Part shown: positions 11,187 through 20,996 of the stretch, in pieces | Layout: each line of letters opens with the position of its first letter | Position numbering within the stretch: position 1 is the first letter of the stretch | Source: Erodium maritimum | Lineage: Eukaryota; Streptophyta; Magnoliopsida; Geraniales; Geraniaceae | DNA: 64,000 nucleotides | Direction: 5' to 3' | Assembly (NCBI GenBank): GCA_963921825.1 | Contig: OY997590.1 | Location: forward strand, 55,976,012 to 56,040,011 | Notes under the pieces: generated by a model | What the model saw: only the letters and a program-made list of their open reading frames with translations | Told to the model about the DNA's origin: nothing | Databases searched by the model: none | Translations under genes and position numbers: made by a program

Positions 11187-12180
11187 TCAATGATCCGAGG
11201 TTGTGGTTTCCGTATTATAGAAATGCAGGTCCGATAGGGAAGAAAAAAATGGCTTTGAGATCAGAGCTCTGTCTAGCCTTGATTTAATGCGTCTGGTGTG
11301 AGTCCTCCCCCGAAACCAAGTGTATTGATGACTTGTTATTAAGACATCAATAAGATCCAGCTCCTCAATTACCTGGCCAAAATCATTCACAAGACTCAAT
11401 GGGTATGTGCTACTACCCGTGGTTTCATCCTTATATAAGATACCATTAAAGTCTCCAATTGGGTCTCAAGGGAGTATGTAGTCTCCTCAGAAGGTCCCAA
11501 GTCCAAGACTAGTGTCCCCTTTATGCCTCCCCATAGATGCTTGTAAGCCTGACATCATCAAAGCCTGGTGCCGAGATCTCTACATTAATATGATGCTCGT
11601 CCTGATCCTGAAGACCCACGTCAATACCCTCTACCCAAAAAAGAGTAAGGCTTCGTGTTGAATCCGACTTGGGTTCACAGTAGAAACCTTGGAATCCTAG
11701 GGACCTAGACATCATCAAGCATCGTTGGGCAGACTGAATAGTTTCTGAGAGAAAAAGGACATGGGGACAGTGCTCACGAAGGAGATGGCGTAATTGTTTC
11801 TTGTGAAGGCAATATCCCATCCCCTGAAAATTCCAAGCCAATGCTCTGAAATCCAGCCTCGCTAGGAAAGGGTTAGGGTTAGCGATTGCGCCAGACCCCG
11901 GGTCCACTCGCCATTGACATTGGGGCATGGGTGTTGGTTGAGAGAGGCCCGTCGGCTGAGAGGAAGTACCGTCGGGATCAATCGGGGAAAAGCAGTGGCA
12001 TACGAGGATCCACAAAGAACGATCTGGGAGGTACCTAGTGATGTTAGCGGCGTGGTCGTGGTACTGGTGGTATTGGGAACTAGTTAAATTGGGGAAATTG
12101 GAGAAAGTGTGAGGACCGATCTTGGGTAGTGGTGACTCTCGTGGGCACCGAATGAGCAAGAGAGGATGAAGGGGATGCAC
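11187..12180 (-). pseudogene. LINE apurinic-type endonuclease (EEP) domain, degenerate
   Basis: The domain nicks target DNA to prime reverse transcription. It reads ALAWNFQGMG at the start (the equivalent of 'WNxRG'), HVLFLSETI (catalytic Glu), LTSIYGE (the NxYG-type motif), then after a frame break DLIDVLITSHQYTWF and RIKSRLDRALIS near the C-terminal side. The final SDH survives as TTTSDH at 11187-11204. A stop and shift separate the two ORF pieces near 11400-11520. Confidence 0.78.
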
Positions 12181-12298
12181 GACATATCTACGGAGATGTA
12201 GTATCAGACTGAGGTCGGGAGGAGCGACGTCATCCCCGAGGAGAAACCACCACTTGGGTTAGAGGTTCTGAAACCCTAGTAGAGCGCATATATATATA

Positions 12299-12785
12299 TA
12301 TACATTTAATTGGTATACAAACCACCCCTTATCGTGCAAACTACAAACCAATCTGACGCATAGGATGCGTGCACGCTGACGTCATCAGAGCACAAAAGAT
12401 GTTGACACGTGTGCGCTTCGCTGCTGATGCGCACGCCAAGTACTGGTAGCTTACCTAACACGGTGCTGATACATACATACACAGTCCTGATACCCACATG
12501 CAGAGTGCTGATACTATGCAAAGTGATGGTAGCTTACCTAACACGATACTGGTACCTTACCTTACACGGTACTGGTACCATACAGAGTGATGATACTATA
12601 CAGAGTGTTGGTACCATGGGTGTTGCGCGCGTGGTCAACACGTGTTGCCCGCGTTCAAAGACGCGCGTGAAAAAGGCCACGTGTCAGCATCGTACGCGCT
12701 CTAATGATGTCATCTTGGCCGCATCCTGTGGCTCATATTGGTTTGTAGTTTTCACGATAAGATTGTTTTGTATTGGATATCATTT

Positions 12786-12789
<4 letters not shown>
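12299..12789. mobile_element. TIR element (MULE-like MITE) with about 100-bp inverted ends
   Basis: The left end (about 12311-12420) and the reverse complement of the right end (about 12670-12780) match over about 100 bp. Both contain TTATCGTG, AACTACAAACCAAT, AGGATGCG, a GACGTCATCA / GATGACATCA block and GACACGTG. No transposase is encoded. Flanks are TATACATTT and ATATCATTT, a possible eroded 9-bp duplication as in Mutator-like elements. The centre is a set of short tandem repeats. Confidence 0.72.
12436..12625. repeat. Degenerate tandem repeat inside the TIR element
   Basis: Units of roughly 20-30 bp are built on GTACTGGTACC, GTGCTGATACT, CATACAGAGTGATG and GGTAGCTTACCTAACACG. The last phrase occurs twice, near 12446 and 12530. 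It forms the entire centre of the element between its inverted ends. Confidence 0.6.

Positions 12790-12837
<48 letters not shown>
12787..12837. repeat. (TA)n microsatellite
   Basis: About 23-24 TA dinucleotides follow directly after the right end of the TIR element. A shorter AT run (12287-12301) lies at the left end, so the element may have inserted within or next to a TA repeat. Confidence 0.95.
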
Positions 12838-12841
<4 letters not shown>

Positions 12842-13463
12842 TTCATGGACAAATCAATCTTTAGGTGCGAAATACAAATTATTCTGGGTCATGGATTTAG
12901 GGGATCGGACGACTACCAAAATTCAGGGGGGTGAGGTGATTGATTACGAAATTTATTAAAAATATGTGCATTAATGATTTTGTCATTATTGATTTTTGTT
13001 TATATCTAGGTCTTTGATTTCACGATCTAAGGGCCCAGATTAATAGTTTGTAAGTTGTACGAAAGATACAAGTTTGTACCTAATAGTTATTGTATTTATA
13101 TATATAGGTTTCTCAAAAATCTAAGAATAAAATTATCAGTGTTCTAAAAATCCCGATTGGGTGCCACTTATGCGCCCTCCTAGGCCCCATTTTGTGTCTA
13201 GCCGACCCGACTATTCGCCTACAAAATCGAGGATCCCTTGAACAATTTTTGCATATTATAGTGACTAAATTAAAATAATTAGATATTTTAAATATTTTTA
13301 CCAGTTTTAATATAAGTAAGTTCATATTTTGTTTTTTTATATATAGTAATTTATCTATAAAAATTTTAAAAATAGAAAAATACAAATCTGATGAGTGCCC
13401 AATTAATCCCCTCCGATTAATCTCCGAAGATCATAGTCGTCCGACTAACGTCTAAAGACTTTT
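12838..13463. other. AT-rich stretch without recognisable gene
   Basis: No coding signal or repeat was recognised. The segment ends in the target site of the RRM retroposon. Confidence 0.5.
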
Positions 13464-13479
13464 AAAACCTTGAAAATTA

Positions 13480-15149
13480 TGCAAGTTTTGATCCGTGGAC
13501 ATTGATGGCTGGAGCTCTCAAGAACAAGCTCAACAAGGCCAGTTTCTGTGATGGTTGTGGGTTGTGTTTTGTCAGGGATATCTCTAAGTTTTGTGTAGCA
13601 TATGGCTTTTCTCGCTTGTTTGTGAAGGATGGCAGATTGGTGGATCTGGTACATGTTTTGGATCGGAAAAAACGTCCTCACAAGGGTGTTGCTCCCTCAA
13701 AATCGGACCTGGGTGCAAAAATAAAGGTTCGTAGACGGGTTCGTCGCACTAAAGCAATAGCGGGAACGTTAATGAATCATTAAGACGTTCAAGTTTTCTC
13801 TGAAAATTCCTCTTGTGCGATTCAGGCCAATGTTGCTCCTCCATCGACCAATTCTACTGCGGTGTTGGAAGCATCTACTTCCACGTTTTTAGGTACAAAA
13901 AATTTTGTGTATAATTTACCGTTTTATTCTTCGGATGATTGGGCTTGATCTACCTTTGGATATTTTGGCGTTATTGTCTCGGCTATTGTTCTTAAACGTC
14001 CCAATAGAAAAAGTAGGTACTTTGGGTTTGTGGATTTTCAGTCGAGTTCTGCGGCTCAGAAGGCCATTGAAGTGTTTAATAGGTTTACTTACGATGAGTT
14101 CAAGCTCTTTGTGGCCTTATCTCGGCTTGAATCGGATCCATTCCCAGTCAAAGGAAAGTTTGCTCCAAAACAGAGCTTCGGCCTACGTCCTCTTGTTCCA
14201 AAACAGAGCATGGTTGGTGTTCTGAATCGGTGTAAGGGATCCTCGATTTTATAGGAGAATGGCTAGTTGGGAAGGATGATGGTTTGGTTTCATGTCCCTT
14301 TTTGAATGAGGTTTCGTTGAAGCTCATGGTGAACATTCACCAGAGCTCTGTTTCAGTGGTTGATTGCTCGTCGGAGGTAGTTCGGGCGGAGATCGGTGAG
14401 TATCCCCGCAGATCTTTGTGTGATTCCCTTTCCCTCTTCTGTTCTAATTATGTTGCGTACGATTCGGCTGGTGTGACTGAGCCTCATGGCCTCGTTGAAG
14501 ACCTTGGCCATAGGGGATTTGTGGTTTGTCTGTTGCTTGACGCGTAAGCTATTCAACTTTTGAATACTTGCTCAGTTGATCGGGTGATTTCGGAAGTGAA
14601 TGAGTTTAAGGGCTTTACTGAAGCCCAAGTTAGTGGATCTTGGGGTTGTACTCATATACTTGAATCCCAAGCAGCTCCGCTTTGTTTTCCAAGTCCTTCA
14701 GTTCTTGAGGAAGGGGTCTTGGATGCTCTGGATGCTTCAGAAGTTGACCAGTTGGAAGTTGTGGACAAAGCTTTGGTGACGGAAGCTCTGATGGATGCGG
14801 AGAAGAAGGAAAGTAGTCCGTGGAAGAACGTCCTCCTCCAACCTTCATCTCGTCAAGGTTTCCCTTCCACTTACACCATTGTTACTAGATCGAAAAATCG
14901 CTCGTTGAGCCGGGAACTGTCATTCAGTCTGCGCCTCCTCTTTCGGTTTTGTGGAAAGCATCTCACAAGGCTTCCAAGAAAAATGGGGTATAGGTGTTGG
15001 ATCTTGACCTTCTTTTCGGTTTGTTTTTGTCCACTACGTTCGTTTTTTTTAAAGATTTTATCGTTTAAGTTTCTTTTGCTGGAGTTCTTTTAATCTTTTA
15101 TCCTGAAAACCACCTTTTTCTTAATAAATTTCTCGAGCTTAAAAAAAAA
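13480..15149 (+). mobile_element. RRM retroposon, copy 1 (poly(A), 16-bp target duplication)
   Basis: The element is bounded by AAAACCTTGAAAATTA at 13464-13479 and 15146-15161 (the leading A's overlap the tail). It ends CTCGAGCTT plus poly(A). This is the signature of LINE-driven target-primed insertion. It encodes an RRM-domain protein but no endonuclease or RT. Its coding part is related to the copies at 32847-34392 and 50674-52907, which share the RRM, a central acidic region and an SPWK-containing C-terminal motif. Confidence 0.88.
13505..15000 (+). pseudogene. RRM-domain protein of the retroposon, broken
   Basis: The first frame (13505-13783) starts MAGALKNKLNKASF and is basic at its end (KIKVRRRVRRTKA). 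After a stop the RRM reads GTKNFVYNLPFYSSDDW (RNP2-like), then a stop, then KRPNRKSRYFGFVDFQ (RNP1-like) and FKLFVALSRLES in the frames around 13890-14130. Downstream frames contain EKKESSPWKNVLLQPSS and YTIVTRSKNRSL (14808-14905). The same order occurs in the other two copies. RRM proteins bind single-stranded RNA, so by analogy with LINE ORF1 proteins a chaperone role is inferred. Several stops and shifts make this copy inactive. Confidence 0.75.
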
Positions 15150-15161
15150 CCTTGAAAATTA

Positions 15162-15604
15162 CTTCCATGGGTTGACTTAATGACTGTCATGTGAGCTAAT
15201 TTTAATAAAAATAGTTTGCCGTTTTGTTTTTTTAAATATCAAGCACAGACCAAAACTTATCATAATAACCCATATATGGAGCCCTAACATGAGCCACAAG
15301 AATTGGCATAATTGTTAAGACGCTGTGGTGAGTTTTGGAAAAGTTCTTGACGATATTGACAGTACTAATGAGTTATAATTAAAGCCTTGAAATCACTAGG
15401 TGCAGTGATCATAGCTCTATGGAGAACATCATGAAACAGTAGAGTCAAATGATGCATATACGTGAATATATACCGTGGATTGAATTAAGTATGGAAAAAC
15501 GTTAGGTATTAATTGGAGTTCTTTGAGATTGGGTATTATTTCTTGACCATATCAAGGATTTTTTTTATCGAGAAATTTTATAAATATAAGAGAAAACGTT
15601 GTTT
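15162..15604. other. Unassigned AT-rich stretch
   Basis: Nothing recognisable was seen. It ends in the CCTAA target copy of the small-LTR copia element. Confidence 0.45.
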
Positions 15605-15853
15605 CCTAATGTTGTGAATGATTTGTTGTCGTGTTTCATCGAACATATATAAGATTCTTAACAAACTGGGGGCATGAAGTACATTATTTAGAACTAAAGA
15701 TGGATTCGGGTGAGGTAAAATTGCACAACCTTGACCACGAATTGGAATTACGGAACTATTACCAACAATAATATTATGAGAATTGCTCGAATTAGTGTAG
15801 GACGTGAGCTTACCCGAATTAGAGGTCATGTGATTGGTTGCCCCCAAGTCCAT
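15578..15853 (-). pseudogene. Copia protease fragment fused to LTR remnant
   Basis: The frame begins MDLGATNHMTSNSGKL, the copia aspartic protease active-site region. The usual D-S-G-A is D-L-G-A here, so one catalytic-loop residue differs. It continues IIVGNSSVIPIRGQG and LNNVLHAPSLL, typical of the family, and then passes into the 3' LTR remnant at about 15641. The protease would cleave the Gag-Pol polyprotein. It lacks everything downstream. Confidence 0.75.
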
Positions 15854-15991
15854 ATGTCAAGTATCATCCGATGTATGCAAGGATAAATTCGCCATAGCAT
15901 GTGTAATGTCCGTTGGAACGTGTGAAGGTGCTGCTGTGGACATACTGGATGGGGCTGCTGCTAACAAATAAGCCTGGTGGTGCACATGGGC

Positions 15992-17065
15992 CTACTGTTG
16001 CTGCGCATGAGCCTCGTGTTGTGCATGGGCTGGGACCTGCTGTGGAGCTCGATTGCTGCTGGGCCATGACTGGCCCGGTTGAGGACTTGAAGCCCAAGGC
16101 GCACTTTGCGCGGGAAATGGGCAAGGAGGCGCTGACCAACCACCTTGCCAGACCTGTTGATGCAATGAATATCCCAGCCAGGTTTGTTGATGGAGGTGTG
16201 GTGAGGCCGGCGAAGACCATGGGTGAGGTCGCTGCTGCCGTGAATGGGTGGTGCTCCGGCCACCATTCTGGGACGATCTGATGGTGTTGCCTCGACTGCG
16301 AGAGTTTCCGCCACGAGGTCCTCTTTGTTGCCGGTGTTGGGGAGGATCCGAGGGCATGCCGGAGCGAAAATCCCGACCATCCTCCACTGAAGCTTGAAGA
16401 GCTGCGCCAGCAGCAGCAGAAGACGAGTAGGCTTGGCGAGCTTTCCGGGTCTCCTCGAGGATGAGTTTGGACCGAGCCTCATGAAATGGTGGAAGCGGGT
16501 TCATATGCTGAATGATGGTGGCGACACCGTCGTAGCTTTCCGAGAGACCCGTCAAAAGTTGGCTCACCAAACTTTCATTGGTGATAGGGGCACCGACATT
16601 CGCTACCTGATCAGCAAGCATTTTCAGCTCCTGGCAATAAGAGGAAACATTAGAAAGATCGTCCAAACGAACCAAAGAGAACTGATTTTCCAGTGAAACA
16701 ACTTGGGAGTTTTTGTTGTCCTGAAAAATATTCCGAAGTGCTTCCCAAGCTTGGAGAGCAGTGGCACCCAGGGTGATAATAGTTTGGAGGAGATCACCCG
16801 AGATTGTGTCGTATATCCATTGAAGGACAGCCGCATCGAGCCTTTTCCATAAGGCGTCCTTAGTAGTGGAGGTAGTGGCAGTGACGGGGACGGTTGCCGG
16901 AGGTGCAGCAGGTGGATCGATGTGATCCAGGACATCATAGAGCTGACAATGGACACAAAAAAGCGCTGCCCATAATACATAATGACCCTTCTCGAGCTCA
17001 AGAATCATAGGAAAATGAAGTTTGATGTTCGAAACCGTCAAAGCAGCATGGAATTTCTCAGCCAT
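15992..17065 (-). CDS. gag: Ty1/copia Gag (357 aa, uninterrupted)
   Basis: I chose the start at MAEKFHAALTVSNIKL because copia Gag proteins usually begin with a short 'N-I-K' segment; the longer upstream frame runs into the leader and PBS. Residues about 1-200 match the copia Gag (UBN2) capsid region: FPMILELEKGHYVLW, LWKRLDAAVLQWIYDTIS, AWEALRNIFQDNKNSQVVSL, SSYCQELKMLADQVANVG and LVSQLLTGLSESYDGVAT. Gag forms the particle that packages element RNA. The C-terminal part is Gln/Pro/His/Ser-rich with RGPRGGNSRSRG, and no CCHC knuckle is visible. The frame ends in a Gln run and the protease follows in another frame. Confidence 0.82.
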   Translation of the reverse strand: MAEKFHAALTVSNIKLHFPMILELEKGHYVLWAALFCVHCQLYDVLDHIDPPAAPPATVPVTATTSTTKDALWKRLDAAVLQWIYDTISGDLLQTIITLGATALQAWEALRNIFQDNKNSQVVSLENQFSLVRLDDLSNVSSYCQELKMLADQVANVGAPITNESLVSQLLTGLSESYDGVATIIQHMNPLPPFHEARSKLILEETRKARQAYSSSAAAGAALQASVEDGRDFRSGMPSDPPQHRQQRGPRGGNSRSRGNTIRSSQNGGRSTTHSRQQRPHPWSSPASPHLHQQTWLGYSLHQQVWQGGWSAPPCPFPAQSAPWASSPQPGQSWPSSNRAPQQVPAHAQHEAHAQQQ

Positions 17066-17279
17066 TGTTGTCCAACAAGTGATAAAGTACAACAGAACAA
17101 TGAAATTAACAAAGCTCAAGTAATAAAGGCTACCAGCAATGATGCGCAAGCAATAAAAGCTACCCAGCAATGATGTTTCAGCAAAATAAGGAAGCATCAA
17201 AATAAATCGAACGTAGGAGCAGAGTAGTGATATGCGCAGATCAAAAAAATAAAAGAAGAAGCAGAGTTGAATTAGAATT

Positions 17280-17291
17280 ACTCTGATACCA
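17280..17291 (-). promoter_or_regulatory. Primer-binding site (initiator tRNA-Met type)
   Basis: On the minus strand it reads TGGTATCAGAGT and starts directly after the LTR end. TGGTATCAGAG is the usual complement of the plant initiator tRNA-Met 3' end. Confidence 0.85.
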
Positions 17292-17428
17292 TGTTGTGAA
17301 TGATTTGTTGTCGTGTTTCATTGATTGAGTCATATCTTATACATGTGTGATAGTATCCTAGATATACATGGATACAATTTGAAATACAAATACAAATTCC
17401 AAATATACGATATTATCTTTATCTAACA
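17292..17428 (-). repeat. 5' LTR (137 bp) of the short-LTR copia element
   Basis: On the + strand it begins TGTTGTGAATGATTTG and ends ATCTAACA. The first about 32 bp recur at 15610-15641 as the remnant of the 3' LTR. LTRs this short are at the low end for copia elements. Confidence 0.85.
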
Positions 17429-17433
17429 CCTAA

Positions 17434-19416
17434 GAGCATCCACAACCATTTCGCCGGCTACTGGCAGGGAGGCGCTGGCGGGGACCATTAAAAAATGTGT
17501 TTTTTCTTTCCCAGCCACCTCATCGCCTGCGCAAGCTACAGTGGAGATTTTTGTGCCGGTGGGGAGCCGCTGACGGTATGGAAAAAAATAATATTTTATA
17601 TGTATATCATCAAATTATATACTATATGTAAAAAAACAAGTACTTAAATAAAAAAATGTTAAATAAAAAACAAAACAAGTCCGTAAATTAAAAAAGATAC
17701 ACTAAAGTAAACATAAACATCACAAATTATAATACCAATAATGAGTAGAAGAATTAGACTTGAAATTAAAACATAATGAACGATAATAGAAGCTAGGCGT
17801 CTCCAAATTTATTCCAAATGTGTTCGACGAGATCGTCCTTCAACCGATAATGTATGCGTTCATTTTGCATCCTCGCAGTGTTTTCAAGTATGACATGGGT
17901 CGGGACGAAGCCTCCTCGTGCAATATGTGGTTGACTTGGCCCACCTTCATTTGTTTGTTCAAGGTAATCGTCGTAGGTATGGCGTTCAGCCTCAACTATC
18001 ATATTGTGCAATATAATGCATGCATCCATTACCAAGCTGATGTACTGAGGTATCCACAAGCGGTTCGGTCGCTTGATAATGTGAAACCGAGATTGGAGTA
18101 CACCGAAAGCTCGTTCCACATCCTTCATGCACGCTTCTTGGACTTCAAAAAACTTCTTCTGTTTCGGGAGTTGAGGTAATGGAATTTTTTTCACGAACAC
18201 TGGCCGCCAAGGGTATATGTCATCAGCAAGATAATACAGGAGTTTGTAGTGGTTACCATTTATCGTATATTCAACCGGTGGTTTCCAACCGTTGATAACG
18301 TCCGGGAAAAGTTTGGAATGGTTGAGCACCGTCAAATTGTTGTTCGATCCTGCCATGCCAAAGAACGAGTGCCAAATCCATAAGTCATGAGTAGCAACTT
18401 CCTCGAGGACAACGGTTGGTCGAATACTGTGGTCCCTCCGGGAATGAGATCCTCGAAGTTCCATTGGGCAATTCTTCCACTCCTAGTGCATGCAGTCAAG
18501 ACTTCCAAGCATGCTCGGGAACCCTCGCGCTTCATTCACCGCCAAAATGTGGTTCATATAAGCCCGTGTACGCTTACGCCGGTATGTAGGACCAAATACT
18601 TTATTGATTCCACTACAAAATTTTCTCAAACATTCCAAAGACGTTGTTTCCCCTATCTTCAAGTACTCGTCCAACCCATCAGCTGGAATTCTGTAACATA
18701 ACTGCCTAATGGCGACAATACATTTCTTATAAGGAGAAAATGAAACTTGACTACATGCATATAACCTTAACATGAAGTAATCATCGTGTTGCTCCAATGC
18801 ATGTACGTTACGGAGGAACACAGCCTTTGGCATTCTGAACCGACGCCGGAAATGCACCTCCGTGTACGCAGGGTTCCTGTTGAAGTAGTCCTTCATTTAT
18901 CGTTCGTTTACGGCTACCCGGTCACGTGCAATGTATTTTCGCTTTCGTGGTGGAGAATCGACCAAAGCGTCTTCTAACAACCCCCCCCCCCAGGCAGTCT
19001 TCGAGTATCTCGTCCAAAATGGAATTGAAATCCACATCGTTGGGTAGGTTGGCCATATTGACGGACGAACAAGAATGCGGGTCGGGACGATGATTTATGA
19101 GAAGGATTAATAGTGAGAGTAGATAGCTTGCGATTTTAGTTGATTTAGGGTAGGTTTTTACAAGGTTTTAGAGATAAATGGTATTTATATTGTGTGTTAT
19201 TTTCAAAAACAAATTAGTGGGCCAAGATTATTCTTTAGGCCATTTAGATTTTAAGGTTAAAGTAGTCGTTGGCGCCGGCGAGGAGTGCCAGCGAGAAGCG
19301 CACAGCCAGCCATCCCCGCCAGCGACCTCCCCGCCAGCTCCCAGCCACCTTCCAGCTAGCTCCTCACCGACGTGTTCTCCCCGCCAGCAGCTCCTCGCCA
19401 ACGACTGTGGATGCTC
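17434..19416 (-). mobile_element. PIF/Harbinger DNA transposon, decayed
   Basis: The inverted ends are GAGCATCCACA at 17434-17444 and TGTGGATGCTC at 19406-19416. Both sides carry TAA (17431-17433 and 19417-19419), the 3-bp duplication typical of this superfamily. GC-rich subterminal regions on both sides repeat the core CCCCGCCAGC and its complement. It carries one transposase pseudogene. The second, Myb-like gene of complete Harbinger elements is not visible. Confidence 0.9.
17793..19056 (-). pseudogene. PIF/Harbinger DDE transposase (DDE_Tnp_4, ALP1-like), four visible lesions or fewer
   Basis: The start is MANLPNDVDFNSILDEILED at 19056. The frame is then lost at an 11-C run (18981-18991), resumes with PPRKRKYIARDRVAV, meets a stop just before MKDYFNRNPAYTEVHFRRRF, and continues through LRNVHALEQHDDYF, AIRQLCYRIPADGLDEYLKI and GFPSMLGSLDCMH. 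There the expected Trp codon is TAG, and EWKNCPMELRG follows in the same frame. The DDE core continues with FGMAGSNNNLTVLNHS, YYLADDIYPW and ACMKDVERAFGVLQSRFHII, ending in ILHNMIVEAER and a C-terminal tail. The DCMH, ADDIYP and DVERAFG segments hold the presumed catalytic acids. The protein is close to full length for the family. Confidence 0.9.
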
Positions 19417-19419
19417 TAA

Positions 19420-20127
19420 CCCTATGTGATATTTCACTAAAACTTCCTAACCGATCTCGACCTTTGTCATGCATCTTAATCTAAAGGTGGTGTTTTTTAC
19501 AAAATGTATACTAATGGGTGATTTTTTGTCACAAATCCTAACTCGGTTTTTCATAAATAACTTTACAAGTTTTGTAAAAAAAAACGACCTTTTGTGTTAG
19601 GGCGTGTCACAAAAGGTTGACCACAGTTAGGAATTGCTAATGAAAGGTCACATAGGTCCGGAATCAACGTTATCCCTAAAAACAAGACTATAAATTGTCA
19701 AATAGACACTCTAACAGAACTAGAAGACAAAAAACGATACGAAAATTAAATTACAAGTAAATAAGCTCTATTAAGTAAGTAGGCGCTAATAAGAATATAG
19801 TAAGAGACATAAAATCAAAAGGGTGAGATCTTGTTCTAACCTATAGATGTGAAACGTTCAACCCTATAACATAATACTCTATTAGACCAGGGTCTAAATT
19901 AAAGAGATCGGATCTTGTTGTTGGAGTGATGTGGAAAGACTTCAACGCATTTCCTGACTCGACCTAACATACGTGGAGATGGATTGGGGGAATTTTTGGA
20001 ATGCACGGGTAGTCAGGAACAACACCAGGGAATGGGGGGGTCAGAGTGTCGGGCTTTTGCCAAACATAGCAGGGCGAAGTGCGCATCCCCACACACACTC
20101 TGTTACACGGAGAGCCACTCATTTTCC
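19420..20127. other. Unassigned stretch; right part may be decayed element sequence
   Basis: No gene was recognised. The last 200 bp, read on the minus strand, may continue the unassigned open segments at 24246-25120, because the copia element at 20128-24240 interrupts them. Confidence 0.4.
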
Positions 20128-20536
20128 TGTTGGGTCTAGAGGTAGGGTTGGAGATGAACCAACTCGCAGCGGAAAATCAATACAAACCAAGAGACGATTA
20201 AAACCATGAAACAACTAACAAAGAATGGATTCATAAGAGAAAAATTCAGCACTATCTCTTACCAAAACAAGAACACCGGTTAACGAATGATTGGCTTGAG
20301 TCTCCAAGACGCCTACGTATCCACATGGGAATCAAAGCCACGTAGTTCTTCTCTTTGAGGACTCAAGAACACAAAAATGGAGGTGGGAGCTTGCCAAACC
20401 CGAAATTGCAAGGGAAGGGAGAGAGAAGTTGTATTTCCTATTCTTGTATTGTGTTTGTGATGTTGAAAAAAGATGACTTAAACATAACAAAACCCATACT
20501 TGTCCAACTAAAGGCATGGGACAAGTATGGTGTCAA
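20128..20536 (-). repeat. Truncated 3' LTR of the long-LTR copia element
   Basis: It is nearly identical to 22553-22961 of the 5' LTR, then diverges into gag-side sequence at GGTGTCAA. Only the last 409 bp of the LTR remain. Confidence 0.9.
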
Positions 20537-20996
20537 CTAAAGGCATGAAGGCGCAGTCCTACTGCCCTTCTTCAGATCATCCAGGCTATTTGATGAAGGC
20601 GTAGTCCCACTGCCCTTTTTCAGATCAGCCGTGAACTTCCTGTAATCCCGGTTCCAATGACCAGGCTGTTGGCAGTAGAAGCAGACATTCTCAGGTGTCT
20701 CATCTTTCCTGCCAAGTGCGCATGGGCCCAGCCCTTGCCACTTCCAATTCCCTTGTTGACCATCAGAATATCCTTGGATCCCAGATCCTTGAGATATTCT
20801 TCTCAGCAGCTGATGACACTTCATGTAACTCTGATATGGTCTTAGAGACAGCCTTGTCAAGGACATATTCTTTGCGTTCAGACTTGAGGACTATCCTCAA
20901 AATTCTGTTCCAGTCCAAATAGTTTGTCCCATTTAGCTTGACCCTGTCAAGAATGGTTTTTAATGACAAACTATTAATGTTCGCTGAATTTGCCAT
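20537..20996 (-). pseudogene. Copia Gag remnant with altered zinc knuckle
   Basis: The N-terminus reads MANSANINSLSLKTILD and then LNGTNYLDWNR, the classical copia Gag opening. After VLDKAVSKTISELHEVSSA the capsid core is missing. The frame then shifts to a tail with GNWKWQGLGPC and a CCHC-like knuckle, CFYCQQPGHWNRDY, whose last Cys is replaced by Tyr. A doublet DLKKGS...DLKKGS follows. The product would lack the particle-forming core. Confidence 0.75.

Larger units (their letters stand above)
8471..12290 (-). mobile_element. L1-type LINE, minus strand, truncated and degenerate
   Basis: In minus-strand order it carries an endonuclease region (12180-11187), reverse transcriptase (about 10782-9560) and a zinc-binding region (about 9090-8480). 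ORF1 and the RNase H/poly(A) end are not present, so the element is incomplete at both ends or decayed. Frames are broken repeatedly, and a run of 14 C (9398-9411) lies in the coding part. No target duplication was found. It is related to, but clearly diverged from, the LINE at 999-7757. Confidence 0.8.
15610..17428 (-). mobile_element. Ty1/copia element with very short LTRs, deletion derivative
   Basis: It is bounded by a perfect CCTAA duplication (15605-15609 and 17429-17433). The 5' LTR is at 17292-17428 (137 bp, TGTTGTG...CTAACA on the + strand). A primer-binding site lies immediately inside it (TGGTATCAGAGT on the minus strand, 17280-17291). gag and part of the protease follow. The protease runs straight into about 32 bp of the 3' LTR (15610-15641), so integrase, RT and RNase H were removed together with most of the 3' LTR. 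It could only have moved by trans-supplied enzymes, or was deleted after insertion. Confidence 0.88.

Noticed and set aside
12409-12864. 151-aa frame ending in alternating Tyr-Ile
   Set aside because: The Tyr-Ile run is the translated TA microsatellite and the rest is the TIR element's repeat core.
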